Shown here one piece after another: positions 1-12,185 of a stretch of DNA of 64,000 bases. Position 1 is the first letter of the stretch; each line of letters begins with the position of its first letter. The notes beneath the pieces were generated by a model. That model did not search any database. It was given only the letters and a program-made list of their open reading frames with translations, and had not been told where the DNA came from. The stretch is from assembly GCA_001692895.1 (NCBI GenBank), contig KV748252.1, positions 738,980-802,979 on the forward strand. The letters run 5' to 3'. Made by a program: the position numbers and the translations under genes. The DNA comes from Cenococcum geophilum 1.58. Lineage: Eukaryota > Ascomycota > Dothideomycetes > Gloniales > Gloniaceae.

Positions 1-2881
1 CCATTCTTGGGCTTTCCCCCGATCTCCGTACACACAATGTTAAGGATTGGCGGATGTTGCGCAGTAGGTGCGGGTAGGAGGAGCGCTAGTAAGTAATTAG
101 CTCTGGCTAGAGAGGCGCCCGCATAGAAACGCAGAAATACCCCTCTAAAGCAGCAAGAATAAACATTTAAAGCAGCAAGGATAAGCGTTTAAAGCAGCAA
201 GGACAAACATTTAAAGCGGCAAGGACCTAAAGGTCGAAGCTGAGCATAAACTCTGATTCGCTTTCGACTACACTAGGTTCTGCATTTATTGGTGGAGGCC
301 GGCAGATCGCAGGCAGCGAGAAAGAACATGCAAGGCTGAAGAAATGAGATAGTAGGGCAAAAGTGCCTTGGCTGAAGTATTTGGCTCGTAAAAAGAACAC
401 CATCTCTCGAACACAGCGTAATTCGGTTTGGCATACTTCTAAGGCTATGTAATGCCATGTCGGCAAGCTTGTACTGCCTGCATACGCTCTATCTTCACTA
501 GGGTAATTTGGAGCAGTTGAGTATGCCTGATCGACGGTATAATGTGCATTGATAGAGGGGGGCGCGTATCTGATTGGCGGGAGTGTAGTGCGGATTACTG
601 GTTGGAGCTTCGCCGTACTGGAGCCCAGGATTCGATAGGGTTGGAGATTGAATAAAGGAGTCACGTCGCGTACCACTGAAAGCATGTCAGATGTATTAGA
701 GCTAAGATTTGGTCTGATTTGGACTAGCCTGGTCTAAATCAGTCAGAAAACTAACTTAATGTAACGCGCGAGTCGCTCAATAGAGCAAGTAAACAGCATC
801 GCACCTTCTATACCCAAAATATTAATTTCCCGTTATCCAAATCGTCATCCATATCATTATCACTAGGCTCATCTCCTACCGTAGGACCCTCTACAGGACC
901 AGCTCTTCCTTAGATAACCTTATATGGCATTACTTGGGAGCAGTAATAATCCTCACTGGGTGCCTTCCTAACCTCACTATGCGCGCTACACACATTCGGA
1001 ATATGGCCTGAAGACCGACGCAGCCTGTTCCTTTATTCTTGCTAGGACCAAACTCCGCGCATATAACCTCCCGTGTAGCTCCTCCATCGATCTCATCAAG
1101 GATGAAAAGTGCTGCGCCGCAAACACGTTGATGGACAACGAACCATGTCTGCGTCTGCGGATCGGCTCGAGGCGTCTCGCCCCTACACAAAGACGATTCC
1201 TTTAGGTGAGACTTTGCATTCCGTGCGTGGTCTAGTCTTACAGTGTATCTTTTTCACTTCTGAATGCCCTTTATTCGGAACGCGTAACGGAGAACACTTT
1301 GTAATACTGCATAGCTATGACAGGCAGCTCGGCGGCAGGGAAGGAAGATCCTTCGGCGTATGCCCCACAAAGAACTAACCGGATTGCAGTATGATGCTGT
1401 TTCATTGGTGCCATAGCCATCTGGCTTTTCATCGATCTATGACGAGCATTGAAGACAAGCAGCTCCAGCATTATCTCCAATATTTTTGGTAAGCCCCTCG
1501 GCTGCAATGCTTCCTTTTTTCTACCCCGATATGCATAACGATCAGAATCTATGTTGTATCATTTGCCGATGACGCACCAAATTTTCGACAGTAGATTTAG
1601 AGTCCGGCGCCGAAGCCAAGGCCGAGGGTGGTCAAGTAAGGTAGATGGCTTGCCACTAGACTAGATTGAAGGATCTACAAGTATTTTAGCGAAGTATTTT
1701 ACTCAGTACCACTCCATAAGTTATTCGAAGTTTGCCTGCGAGAAAATGGTAGAACCTCTCTTTGCCATTATGAATGCATTAACTGGATAACATACCTTAT
1801 GTCTTTCATTTTTAGTCTAATACCCACATGGATACGCTAAGAATTCAGTATTATGAATTGTACAGCCTTTATCGTTCGTACTTCGTCTAAAAGGAAAATC
1901 TCACAATTAAGTTGTTCTGGAGATCCACTACGAAAGGCAATATAAAGTGGAGAGGCTCGGATAAAGCAATGGTCAGGATATCTCATGGCATAGAGGGTAT
2001 CAGTTAAGGGGTCTTAGTAGGCCGAAAAAGACGGCAAAAGCGCGTCACATGACCGGGAGTCTGCAGAGTTTCGCGTGGGACGGCTGGGGCATGTCCTCCA
2101 GGAAAAAAGTCCCGATGAGTGTTGTGCTTACCATGCATAAAAGGCTCGGGGTACAAACCGTATCTTCTCAGCCTCCAGAAACCCTCCTTCCCGCCCAACT
2201 CCCAGCTTCTAGAACCGCAAAACCCAATATCCTATCCACCTCACGCGGTTCGCTACGCGTGATCAGCGGTGCAGATAACCGTCGTGGGATGAGGCAGAAT
2301 CCAGAAGTTGGGCTACCACGACACATCTCCGTAATCGACGACCGTCGCGGATGCCTGCGACAACCCTGAATCCCTGCCCGCCGCTGCTGCTGCGTTTCGT
2401 TGCAACGCAGCCATGGAATGCGTGACACCCTTTGAATTGGTGCCGATAGGCTCCAATAAAAGGCTTTAGCTATCATAGTATCTCTGTTCGTATTCGTGAA
2501 TGTAGGCCGCTCTGTCCCGGGTGCTTGGTCGAACGGGCGGTGACGCGAAGTACAGAAGTCGGCACGAAAGAAAAGCTAGTGGTTTAAAGACCCTTTTTCT
2601 TGATAGAATATGTGGTACCAACCCTTGAAACAGAATACCCGAACATCTAAATCCCTGAAATGTCACACCATTTCCCCCATATTCAATGCACATACACATG
2701 CCTCCAGTTAGAACGCTAAGTAGCCAAACGGAAAGGGAATCTTTTTTGGCTTCGAAGCACTCATCTATATTTCCGCCGTCTTAAAATGTCCTCGTGTTTG
2801 TTATTGCTGGCTCAGCATATGCTTAAATTTTTCGATCTATCAGAATAACCTAAGTTAGCAAATAGTCGTTTTCATAATGCT
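1..2881. other. Intergenic DNA, no supported gene
   Basis: This stretch has normal base composition but no gene I can support. The longest open frame is about 150 codons on the minus strand (685 to 227); it has no recognisable motif, no clear intron and no protein-like composition. Short open frames around 930-1500 and 2000-2480 overlap on both strands and look like chance. The right part is the 3' flank of the minus-strand gene that ends at 2882. A single-exon unknown gene cannot be excluded without transcripts. Confidence 0.5.
147..233. repeat. 22-bp tandem repeat, about 4 units
   Basis: A unit of about 22 bp, AAAGCAGCAAGGATAAACAT plus TT, occurs four times head to tail with a few substitutions (AAGAATAAACATTT, AAGGATAAGCGTTT, AAGGACAAACATTT). 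It is a small minisatellite in intergenic DNA with no visible function. Confidence 0.8.
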
Positions 2882-4114
2882 TCAAATTGCCTGAGGAGCT
2901 GAGTCAACGAATTCCCCCACCTTTGTTGATAAATACTTCTCTACTTCTTCGCTCTTGATACCCAACTTTCCCCCTGTTTTCCACGCTAGCGGAATCATGG
3001 CTACCCGCTCCTTAACTACAACCTCTCTATTAGGCCCCTCAACTGCGCGGACTTTGTCCGGGTTGTTCGTTAATAGCCGAATCCCCCTCTTACCACCTAA
3101 TCCCAAATCCATTAGCATCGCAGTTGCCAATCCGTAACTCCTCGCATCAGCCGGATGTCGTAATAATATATTAGCTTCGTATGTATCGTTCCCAAGGTCT
3201 TGCAAATTATACGCTTTCAGCTTCTCCCCTAGCCCAATTCCTCTCCCTTCTTGCCGGAGATAGATGATTGCGCCGCCAGAGGGTGAAACGTCTGGGAGAG
3301 ACATTAGACGAGCTGCTTCGTCAAGTTGTTCGCCGCAATCACAGCGCGCAGACCAGACGGTTTCGCCAGTATAGCATTCCGAATGGATACGGACGAGAGG
3401 TGGTATGGATGAAGGGTCCAAAGGCTGTACTGCCCCAGCTCCTTCTGGAATAGCACCATTCGGCGTGGAACTTGCCGACGAAGTCGAACTCGCTCCTGAT
3501 ACTGCTCCTTCTCTTGCCTCAGTCGGTTTTAATGACACCGCTTTCCGCGCGCTCACACCCTCCTCCCGCCGTATCTGCTCCACTCGGCTGCTCGTTCGTC
3601 CTGGATACAGCCGGCCTACGTACGCGCCTCTTGTCATCCGATCGAATTCGGTCTCACCGGGCCTTTCGGCATCTAAGCTTCGACTCCTTATTTCGCTACC
3701 GAACGCGATGGCTAGATGCTCCTTATTATCCACATTGTTCCGGTAGACGTGCAGGAACATCTCATGGCCAGTTGTCGTGGGGATCCGCGCGCGCACTTCG
3801 CATTCGACAATTGGGAGAGTATTTAGGAGCGCAGGAGCCGAGCCGGGGGTTTCGAGAGACGTGTCCACAGGCACAGAGCGGGGGTTCAGGTTCGGGGTTG
3901 AGCGGCCCGGCGTCGATGGAGGCGTGAAGGCAGGAGGGATTAGGGACGGCGGGAAGTTTTGCGCGTGCGATTGGCCGGCCGCATCTGCGCGTGTTTGTGT
4001 AGATGCTTCGTGCGTGAGGTTGAGGCCTGAGATTTGGCGAGTCGGGGATTGCGCTTGTGGCGAGTGTATGGGAGGGAAAGCCGGCGAGGCGTGGGCTGGT
4101 AGGTCGGAAATCAT
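2882..4114 (-). CDS. RIB1: GTP cyclohydrolase II (riboflavin biosynthesis)
   Basis: The 410-residue product is expected to open the imidazole ring of GTP, releasing formate and pyrophosphate and giving 2,5-diamino-6-ribosylamino-pyrimidinone phosphate, the first committed step to riboflavin and FAD. The zinc site is visible as C247, C258 and C260 in [20 protein letters not shown]. It is followed by [11 protein letters not shown] (residues 285-295), the substrate and catalytic loop, and by LLTNNPDKV (348-356). These match the family in order and spacing. Residues 1-100 are Pro/Ser-rich and probably disordered, and a Ser/Ala-rich linker (about 200-230) precedes the zinc site; both are additions relative to bacterial RibA. 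No intron is needed. The start is the first ATG of the open frame, and the stop TGA is at 2882. The gene symbol follows yeast usage. It lies 429 bp downstream of the sugar porter on the same strand. Confidence 0.93.
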   Translation of the reverse strand: MISDLPAHASPAFPPIHSPQAQSPTRQISGLNLTHEASTQTRADAAGQSHAQNFPPSLIPPAFTPPSTPGRSTPNLNPRSVPVDTSLETPGSAPALLNTLPIVECEVRARIPTTTGHEMFLHVYRNNVDNKEHLAIAFGSEIRSRSLDAERPGETEFDRMTRGAYVGRLYPGRTSSRVEQIRREEGVSARKAVSLKPTEAREGAVSGASSTSSASSTPNGAIPEGAGAVQPLDPSSIPPLVRIHSECYTGETVWSARCDCGEQLDEAARLMSLPDVSPSGGAIIYLRQEGRGIGLGEKLKAYNLQDLGNDTYEANILLRHPADARSYGLATAMLMDLGLGGKRGIRLLTNNPDKVRAVEGPNREVVVKERVAMIPLAWKTGGKLGIKSEEVEKYLSTKVGEFVDSAPQAI

Positions 4115-4543
4115 GATTTTATAGGGGGTCTGATGCTGTTCTGGTAGTGAGGCGTTTTGAGGTGTTGGGGTTGGGTGTTTTTAGCATGGAGAGTCCACAT
4201 TGCGGATTTGTGATGTTGCGTAGCACCGAGGTTTTTCTCTATTGCGGCGGGGATAGGGCAAGCTTCCGACGGGAATGAAATCTAGAGCGGAGTTAGCCCG
4301 CGCCGACCCGCGAGCATTGTCAGCCGCTGCAATGTGACGAGTAAGCAAATCAAATTAGCCTCGGAAACCGTGGAAAAGTATGTCTCATATGACATTTCTT
4401 GCCAAAATGGGGCAATAGAAGGCGAATTGCTTACTCATCCAAATGAATTAAATGTTACATGCTCGAAAACCTGCACTCCAAGATCCCTTTCCCGTCAACG
4501 CTAATTTGTTTTGCTTACCCGAAACATTGATGAGACAAAAGCT
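4115..4543. other. Spacer between sugar porter and GTP cyclohydrolase II
   Basis: This 429-bp stretch must hold the 3' flank of the minus-strand porter and the promoter of GTP cyclohydrolase II. I see no further open frame and no clear TATA box or riboswitch-like structure. Confidence 0.5.
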
Positions 4544-6266
4544 CTAATCATCCCGTCTTTCCCGTCCCCAAACTTCGTCAACAGTTTTCTTGCCTTTCGT
4601 CTCAGGTACAAACCAAGCGATGAAGATCCAAAAGAATGCGGCGAGACCCGCAAATATGAAATATACTTTCCCATAGAGACGCTCACTCGCGAGTGGGAAG
4701 AACTGAGCAACAACGAATGTTGCAGTCCAATTTGCAGCAAGTGCTAAGCTCTGAGTTGCGCCCACGGCCTCTGGACCCACCAACTCGCTAGAGAGGATAA
4801 ACGGGACCGGACCAAGACCAAGACCAAAGCTTGAGACGAACAACAGCACGGCGACAGCGGAGAGAATGCTGGCGGAGTTTATGATACCGATCGCCAGGAG
4901 TAGAGAGCTGATGCCCATTCCTGTAATTGAATTTAGGAGACAAACCTTGCGCCCAAGTTTATCCACAAGTGGAGCACACCCAGCTGTGACGATGATGTTG
5001 ATTGCTGATACACCAAGATTCAATAAAGCGGAGTTGGATTTCAGGAGGTCTGATAGCAGTGAGACGCCATACATAATGATGCTGTTGATGCCTGGAGTAG
5101 AAATTAGTATCGACACCTACTTTTTAGGGAGAGTTATGCTTACCGCACAACTGCTGTGCAAGCATGACCATCATTACTGCTATTACGGCCTTGTTGTACT
5201 CAGGATGTCGGATAACCTGGAGGATTCCTAATATCTCCTTCTTAGCCATCTTGCGCTTTGTAGTGGAAGCTGCGCTATGGTGGGACGTAGAATCTTCATT
5301 CTGGAGGAGAGTGGCCTCTTCGTCTGTTTGGTAGGTTAGTATATGAAGTGGAGATGTGCAGAACAAAACGTACCGTCCATCTCATCGGAACTTTCGATTC
5401 CCCACCCGCTTACTTCTTCCCCCACATCGAACTTATCTCCTCTGATCTTTTGAAGGGTCTTCTTCGCTTTGGAAAGGCTTCCTTCGTCTGCCAACCATTT
5501 CGGGCTTTCAACAGCGAAGAATAGGCCAAATGTTTGGATAAGTCCAATTAAACCGCCAGCAGCCAAGATTATCCTCCAATACTGCCCTCTGCTTAGGAAA
5601 TATCCAAGTAGCTGTACAATAAGAATTCCAAAGTTCACCATGACCTGGGTGAAAGATCCAAAAAAGCCCTTTTCTGCGGGTGGTGCAATTTCAGAGACAT
5701 AGATTGGTACCACGACGACTCCTGCACCAGCACCAATGCCCGATATGAATCTTCCAATAGTCATAACACCAATATTTGGTGCAACGGCCTCGAACATAGG
5801 CCCAATGGCGAAGAAAATGGTTGTGAATTGCATAGTCCTAAGACGTCCATACTTTGCCGCGAATGGTCCAGCAGACAGTGCACCAAGCAAACCTCCAAGT
5901 GTAAATATCGATCCTACAAGACCCCATTGTGTTGGGTCCATGGGTATACATTGAGGTAGTTCGACGCCGGCGGTAACGATAGAGGTCTTCTTACAGCGGA
6001 TAACATCTTCGGGAGCGTTCAACTCAGCCTACGTGTAATTAGCCTGGGTAGTGCGAGCGTTATTGGAGACTTGATCATACCAAGTGGAATCCGAAGAGAA
6101 GGGGACCAATGGTAGCAACGAGGAGGATGTATATGAAGTAGGGTGTAAGGTTCGTGAGCCAAGTTCGGGGATCCATCGTATGAGGCGTACGGAAGCTGGG
6201 CTTCTTGGGCTCTGCGGAGGTACCCTCTGTAAGAGTGTTGTACTGCAGCTGATTGTTAGAAGCCAT
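4544..6266 (-). CDS. MFS sugar porter, 4 exons
   Basis: Minus-strand exons read 6266-6081, 6028-5374, 5323-5144 and 5091-4544. The three introns are 52, 50 and 52 bp with GT..AG ends and join in frame to give about 522 residues. The start is the ATG at 6266 (MASNNQ). The product should be a plasma-membrane (or vacuolar) sugar transporter with 12 membrane segments. Family marks in order are: YILLVATIGPLLFGFHL (first membrane segment, end of exon 1); GRLRTM in the loop between segments 2 and 3; GRFISGIGAGAG and PIYVSEIAP (sugar-porter signature); VESPKWLADEG after segment 6; QQLCGINSIIMYG in segment 7, rebuilt across intron 3; GPVPFILSSELVGP in segment 10; and VPETKGKKTVDEVW at the end. This places it in the GLUT/HXT-like sugar porter family. 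The substrate cannot be told from sequence. It is divergent from the kinase gene at 7522. Confidence 0.9.
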
Positions 6267-7521
6267 CTTGGCCAATCACATGGATGCACGATATTAAGAC
6301 AGCTACGTGCATAGGGAAACAGGATGAAATTGAATGTAGCGAGTGATATATACCTTTACACGCTGCCTTTCAACCACGAGTGATGGCTATCACAGGCATA
6401 CAATGCTTTTCACGTCGTCGTCATCGAGCAGAACCAGCGGCGACTTTGCGGGGACCTCCAGCGCACAGTGTGAGTTGTTGGCGATGTTGTCGGAGTTGGC
6501 CGCGAGGGTGGGATTTGGAGGAACTGACGCAATGGACGATGCCACGGTAATTCGGATGCCGAGTTTGCAGCCTGAGGACTAAGGCAGCCGAGAAAGGGGC
6601 AACGGTGTTCTCCAAAAAACCACGCATGCAGGAGCGTTTGAGCTGGAGCGTTTAAGCGGGAGAGTGTGTATCTTTGAGCACTAGTGGAAGATGGTTTGAG
6701 CTATTGACAGGTCTGGGTCCCGAAGAGCTTCAACCACTGCTCCAGATTTGGTGTAGCTCTCTGCCACACGCTGTCTGCGGCTCTTCCAGACCATGCGGCT
6801 GAAGAGGCATCTTCTGTAGCATCAGCCGGACTCGTCTTGCAACACATCTACTCTGTTTCATATGCATGCACTCTGTTGGTTCCACGACTCTTGAGCCAGG
6901 TGTCTTTCCAAGCATCGCATCGCTCGCGTCGCGGCTCCTGCATCAAAGTGGGCGCTAATCTCATCCGCCTTCCCCGGGGCCTTGGGCCTTGGGTCTTTGG
7001 CTTCATCGCTCCTTAATCCGAGTTTCCTGCGGACCTTCTCTACCGATCAGATGTCCCGCAGGCTACAGATGCGAGATGAATCATCCATCAACCAATCCTC
7101 CATCCTCCGCGGGTGGGCCTCCCTCAGCGGCCTCCGCCTCCCGAGCCGCCCAAGCTCAGACGCTCAAAAGCAGTGTTCACGCTGCGTTCAATGGTCGGTA
7201 TTATCACGGGCTGATGCCTTCCTTATTAACACTCCACCTGTTGTTTTCCGCTTTTGCATACTGCCTCTCCGCGCTTCCCTATTACCATAAACGGTTATAG
7301 TTGAAGCGTAAATACGGACCCGCCCCTCTCTCGACTACCGGCTTCAAAAAATCTTGAGGTCGCTCCTTAGACTCAAGTTTTCAGCCTTCACGCTTGCATA
7401 AACTTTTTTCCGCTTCTGTTGGATGCCTTCTATTCCGTATTCTTTCTAGACCTCGTTTACTGTTCTTTCGCTAATATAATTTCCCCTCCATTCGTTAGAC
7501 CCGTCAGATTCCTCTCAAGCT
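6267..7521. promoter_or_regulatory. Divergent intergenic region (porter / Cdk8 kinase)
   Basis: This 1,255-bp gap separates divergently transcribed genes, so it should contain both promoters. It includes a GC-rich central part (about 6,400-7,200) and a pyrimidine-rich tract (about 7,310-7,520) just before the kinase ATG, as is common in filamentous fungi. Short open frames here overlap on both strands and carry no recognisable domain. I cannot point to a specific operator or TATA box. Confidence 0.5.
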
Positions 7522-8777
7522 ATGTTATCCGGAGGATACTCTAGCAAAAAACGTGTAAATGAACGATACAAGATCATCGGCTTCATCAGCAGTGGCACGT
7601 ATGGCCGGGTGTACAAGGCCCAGGGCAAGAATGGCCAGGTCGGAGAGTTTGCCATTAAGAAGTAAGTATTTTGACTGTTGCCTTGCCACGTCATCTAACC
7701 AGCCTTAGGTTCAAGCCGGATAAGGAGGGTGAGATCCAGTATACAGGAATTTCCCAGTCAGCAATCCGCGAAATGGCACTTTGTACCGAACTGTCCCACC
7801 CCAACGTGGTTCATACCGTCGAGATAATCCTTGAAGACAAGTGCATTTTCATTGTTTTCGAGTATGCAGAGCACGATTTGCTTCAGATTATTCATCATCA
7901 TAATCAGCCTCAACGGCACGCAATTCCCGCACGGACCATCAAATCCATCTTGTACCAGCTCCTTCAGGGCTTGGTATACCTGCACAAAAACTGGGTCATG
8001 CATCGAGATCTTAAACCAGCCAACATCATGGTTACGAGCGCAGGGAAAGTGAAGATTGGAGATCTTGGCCTTGCTCGATTATTCTACAAACCTCTTCATT
8101 CTCTCTTTACTGGCGACAAGGTTGTCGTGACTATTTGGTACCGAGCACCGGAACTACTCCTTGGGAGCAGGCATTATACTCCCGCTGTCGACCTGTGGGC
8201 TGTTGGATGTATCTTTGCAGAGTTATTGTCACTTAGGCCGATCTTCAAGGGTGAAGAAGCCAAGATGGACAGCAAGAAAACCGTTCCTTTTCAGCGAAAT
8301 CAGATGCAAAAGATTGTGGAGATCCTTGGCATGCCAAGCAAGGAGCGGTGGTCCTTATTGTCAGCAATGCCCGAATTCAGTCAACTAGGCTCACTCTCCG
8401 CTGGAAATCCGCGAATACATCGTCCTATGGGCTTGGAGCAATGGTACCATCAATGCCTTAAGACTAACCAGTATCCAACCGGCCAATCAGGTGCCACCCC
8501 GGGTTCTGAAGGTCTCTCGCTACTCAATGGTCTCCTTGAGTATGATCCTCAAAAACGCCTGACTGCCGAGCAAGCTCTTCGTCATCCTTACTTTTCTGCT
8601 CATGGGGAAAGACCCTCGGACAATTGCTTTGAGGGATCTACAATCGAATACCCGTATCGCCGAGTGAGTCAGGAAGATAATGATATCCGGACGTCGAGCT
8701 TGCCAGGCACGAAGAGAAGTGGATTGCCAGATGATTCACTTATAGGTAGACCCGCGAAGAGACTTAAGGAAGGCTAG
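7522..8777 (+). CDS. SSN3: Mediator cyclin-dependent kinase Ssn3/Cdk8
   Basis: Two exons, 7522-7661 and 7709-8777, are separated by a 47-bp GTAAGT..TTAG intron and encode about 402 residues. The product should be the catalytic subunit of the Mediator kinase module in the nucleus, working with cyclin C to phosphorylate the RNA polymerase II C-terminal domain and transcription factors. Kinase marks are: the Gly-rich loop [14 protein letters not shown] (residues 20-33), the ATP-site Lys in FAIKK (K46), the C-helix SQSAIREM with E68 in place of [15 protein letters not shown] (H145-R146-D147), and DLG at 165-167. The DLG replaces DFG, as in other fungal Cdk8 kinases. [12 protein letters not shown] and the [11 protein letters not shown] insertion are also Cdk8-specific. 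The C-terminal tail ([18 protein letters not shown]) matches the family end, so the gene is complete. It lies only about 1.7 kb from the edge of the transposon-rich region. Confidence 0.95.
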
Positions 8778-9769
8778 ATGTGGTCTATTCGAGCTCTCCA
8801 TTTGATGCTGAAGATCTATGTCCTCGCCGCGCCCAGCTTAGTTCTGATCCGAAAGCCGAATTTTCCCGACACCCATGTTCGCCACCTATCAAGATGGCCT
8901 ACACAGACAGTTAGCATACCCTATGCTAACGAAGCCACTGTATTTCTAGGCATTGAAACGGCGGCAGATGGAGCCAGCTTCGTGGAAAGATTCAAGGCTC
9001 TGTGCGTTAAATTTAGAATCACAGCAAAAAAGGAGAAAGAAGAGACTCAAGCAATCCCAGCCACCCTTGACACCCCAATTGCAACCGGGCTTCAATACTT
9101 CCTGGTTAGAAAGATGCGTATGGTCGGAGGTTCTCAGTTATTCGATCACACCAAATACCCTTATTGGACCCCTCCCTAAGTTCCATCAGACAGGCGAAAT
9201 ATTCATTATTGGACCTGGTATCTCCATAAAATACCCCCTAAGGGTGTCAATGCGTACAACAAACTTTATGAACCAATTCCGCACATCAACAACTTTGTCG
9301 ATCGTATCATAGAAGAGTCGGACATTGTCAAATCTGGCCTCGGATCAGATATGCAGAAAAAGAAAAGGTTTCGATTAAGTACTAGCTCATGAATCACAAA
9401 ACGGAGTTCTTACATCGGGACACGATTGAAATGAGTATAGTCCCTTTGACTGATTGGTATCTTCGAGAGCCAGACGAAGAGAGAAAATTGTACCCGCCAC
9501 TGCGTATATCGCATATGAGATCAATGGAAATTCAAAAAAAGGTCAAGGCAGTGTTAGAAAATGCACGTACGACACAATTTATTCTTACCCCGATCACAAC
9601 TATGCCAGATTGCTATCGCAAATCGCCTCTCAAATCGCCTCCTACAATTGGCGAAGAATGCCCGATATGCCACTTATGCTTTGGGTATCTGGAAAGATTG
9701 GGTAGAAGTACAGTTTGGGAAGCCGTCATTCATTCTGATCGGTTAGCATCTTCAGAGAGACACTAGGCA
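8778..9769 (+). pseudogene. Unrecognised frame-broken coding-like stretch
   Basis: Directly after the kinase stop there are overlapping open pieces in different frames: 8778-9179, 8953-9312 and 9389-9766. The frame of the first piece continues past its TAA at 9177 into a protein-like stretch ending at 9392 (INNFVDRIIEESDIV is in this frame). The third piece holds CPICHLCFGYLERLG. The composition looks like coding sequence, but I recognise no family and found no convincing intron that joins the parts. It could be a decayed gene, several exons of an unknown gene, or part of the kinase 3' region. Confidence 0.3.
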
Positions 9770-10440
9770 CATATCGCATCTTAGCTTATGCTTTTGTCCC
9801 ATATTTACTGATGCATTATCTTCTACGGCGCCAACATTGCTATAAATTTCTTTATTACCCAAATCCTGATCCTACTTTGCTCCATATATAATAGTATCCT
9901 GACTCAATTAATCACCCGAGGCGGCCTGGGAAGTAATTAATGCCGAGATACACCCTTCCTTTTTGGCATTTCCGTAAAAATATGACAACGACTTGCTACC
10001 TAGAGACTTCACGAATAGCTCACAATACAGGCCCTTCAATAGTTGATTGTTGCGTTATCTGAGTATACTAAGAATCAGCTCCAAACGATTCCATTATTGC
10101 CATCGACAGAATTCCTCCGATTCATATATCAACATCAACATCACCACTGCCTCACCCTACCACAGTCCGTTGATTCACCATTCCAAGCGGTCTTGAAAGT
10201 GGATCTGGGCAAAGGCCCCTAATCCGTAAATAAAATCCCGCCAACAACCATCTTCTCTCACCACCACACTCTTTCTACGTGGCTCAGTCTAATTCGGGGA
10301 TGCACATAATCAGTGCAACCGTAATCGGCCCATAGATTTTAATTCATGTAAAATCGGCCTCTCTGATTCTGATTGATTGCATTGATTGTTTTAGTTATGT
10401 ACTAATTTCCTAATTAGATAAGTAAGTGTAAATACAGGTA
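9770..10440. other. Intergenic DNA, nothing identified
   Basis: Moderately AT-rich sequence with no open frame of note, no tRNA-like structure and no recognisable repeat. It is the transition from the gene-bearing part to the RIP-affected part of the window. Confidence 0.5.
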
Positions 10441-10813
10441 GATTGTGATTAAAAAGTAATTCTAGATAAGATATGCCGTAACGCGCTGGCGCGTATATAT
10501 TAACTTTTTCTAAGAAAGCCCGCACGGACGGTTTTTGTATATAAAACAGTAGACCTGGCACGTCTTAGGAAATTAATACGCAATTTTCTTGATACCAAAG
10601 CTTTATTATTACGTTCTATTCTTACACGTTCTTTCCGTGGGCGATTATTGATTACGCAATCGTAACCATAATCAAAAGATTGATTTTGGTTGCGATTAGT
10701 TATATTATATAGTAATTATAATTTATGTAACTAATAGAATAGTTATATGCATCCCTGGTCTAATTTGTACCCCACCCAGTCCTTACACTTCCAACCCAGT
10801 CACTCTCTTAGTT

Positions 10814-11025
10814 TATGATATTTGTTTCATAACATCACTATAAAGCCATCCTTGATCCCGGTCCTCGCGACATTGCTGTTAAGCGCTATTGCAGCCCCAG
10901 CTACCATTGCTGGTGGAGCAGCTGCCAATCCTCCAGACATCTTTGACGCTACATTCCAGCTCATTGCTCTGGGCATGCGCAATCTCTTCTGTTCCCGGCA
11001 TTGTTCTTCACTCACTTGGTGTTGA
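10814..11025 (+). pseudogene. Possible relic of a small secreted-protein exon
   Basis: A GC-richer island encodes a frame with a hydrophobic, signal-peptide-like stretch (PSLIPVLATLLLSAIAAPA) followed by GGAAANPPDIFDATFQLIALG and a stop at 11,023-11,025. There is no ATG in frame: the frame opens at TTG (10,822) and the nearest upstream ATG (10,815) is in another frame and stops at once. The signal-like segment is real in translation, but a 60-codon frame can arise by chance and a minus-strand frame overlaps it. The family is unknown. Confidence 0.2.
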
Positions 11026-11404
11026 CCTAAATTAGACTTACTATTTTTAGCTGCTTACTCTCGTATATCTTACCACCTGCCTCTGTTGTATATATCTACC
11101 TTATGTATATATAGACGCCCTAGAGCCATATTTAATAGACAGAGTTCTTATTCCTAATTGTCCGTTTAATAGTTATAAGCCCAGGCCGTCTACTGTATTA
11201 TCTTTAACCAAAAGCCTTTATTCCCATTAATTTCTATTATCGCCTTAATTATAGATACCTATAATAACCTCTTAATAAAAAACTATAACTAATATTGTTT
11301 TATCCGTTACCCTAATAAGCCTAAATAATTAGGACGAATAAATTAAGATTATTAAGTTAAAAGCAAGTAGCTATATCTAAAGCTCTATTTTATATATCTA
11401 CTAT

Positions 11405-12185
11405 AAGGAATATTATTATAGTTACCTTAGGTTGCCCTCAGGACAACCCCTAGACGCCCCTTAGATAATTACCGGTCATGTACTAAAGGTACGTGCCTCT
11501 AGTATATAGTCTCTACAATCCTAAAGGCCTTGCCTCCTTAAGGATTTATCTCTCTTATTAATCTATCCTATTCTATAATCGTGTCCTTATAGCACCCTAT
11601 CTACAAAGTCCTCTTATATTTAAATTCTTCCTACTCTATTTAGAAGGGCAGCTAGCTTAAGGACCAAATTATTTATTTACATTTTTATTTATACCTACTA
11701 TCCTCCCTTAAAAATCTCGTAATAATCTAAATAGAAACTTTATAAATACCTTATAGAAAGCCGTCACGCTAAGGTAGAAAAGTCCCTTTAATAGTAAGAG
11801 ATTGCGATAATATAAACCTCTAAGTAAGATAGCTAAATAAGCCTAATACCTAGATATGCTAAAAGCTTAAAGACTTTTATATACCTATAGTTACTGGTAA
11901 GGAGAATATAGATACCCTTTATAATAATTATAATACTACTAAAAAGTAACTAAAACCCCTTTAGCCCTATCTATAAGGGGACTTTATAAATAGGGGGCTA
12001 TAAGGACACAATTGTAGAATAAGATAGATTAGTAAAAGAGACGAATCCTTAAGGAGGTAAGGCCTTTAGGATTGTAGAGACTATATACTATAAGTATATA
12101 CCTCTAGTATGTAACTAGTAACTATTTAAGGGACGTTTAGGGGTTATCCTAAGGGCAACCTAAGGTAGCTACAATAATATCCCTT
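11405..12185. mobile_element. Fold-back element with ~210-bp inverted arms
   Basis: The segment 11,405-11,615 is repeated in inverted orientation at 11,976-12,185. Shared blocks include CTACAATCCTAAAGGCCTT, CCTCCTTAAGGATT and GTGTCCTTATAG on the left, with their reverse complements on the right. About 360 bp of AT-rich sequence lie between the arms. The outer ends are AAGGAATATTATTATAG and its mirror CTACAATAATATCCCTT. Most differences between arms are C/T and G/A, so RIP has acted. No transposase remains and I could not fix the target-site duplication. The outer right flank (CCCTTATATTGCCCCCCC) recurs near 55,763. Confidence 0.55.

Noticed and set aside
227-685. 152-codon minus-strand frame as a gene
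   Set aside because: No motif, no homologue recognised and odd composition; kept only as a remark in the intergenic entry.
3405-4124. Plus-strand frames of 113-151 codons
   Set aside because: They are antisense shadows of the GTP cyclohydrolase II gene, favoured by its Ser/Pro-rich codons.
2882-8777. Biosynthetic gene cluster around GTP cyclohydrolase II, porter and kinase
   Set aside because: The three genes have unrelated housekeeping or transport roles, and there is no synthase or tailoring enzyme.
10312-10760. Possible DNA transposon with CAGTGCAACC-type end
   Set aside because: The opposite end does not match well and no duplication was found.
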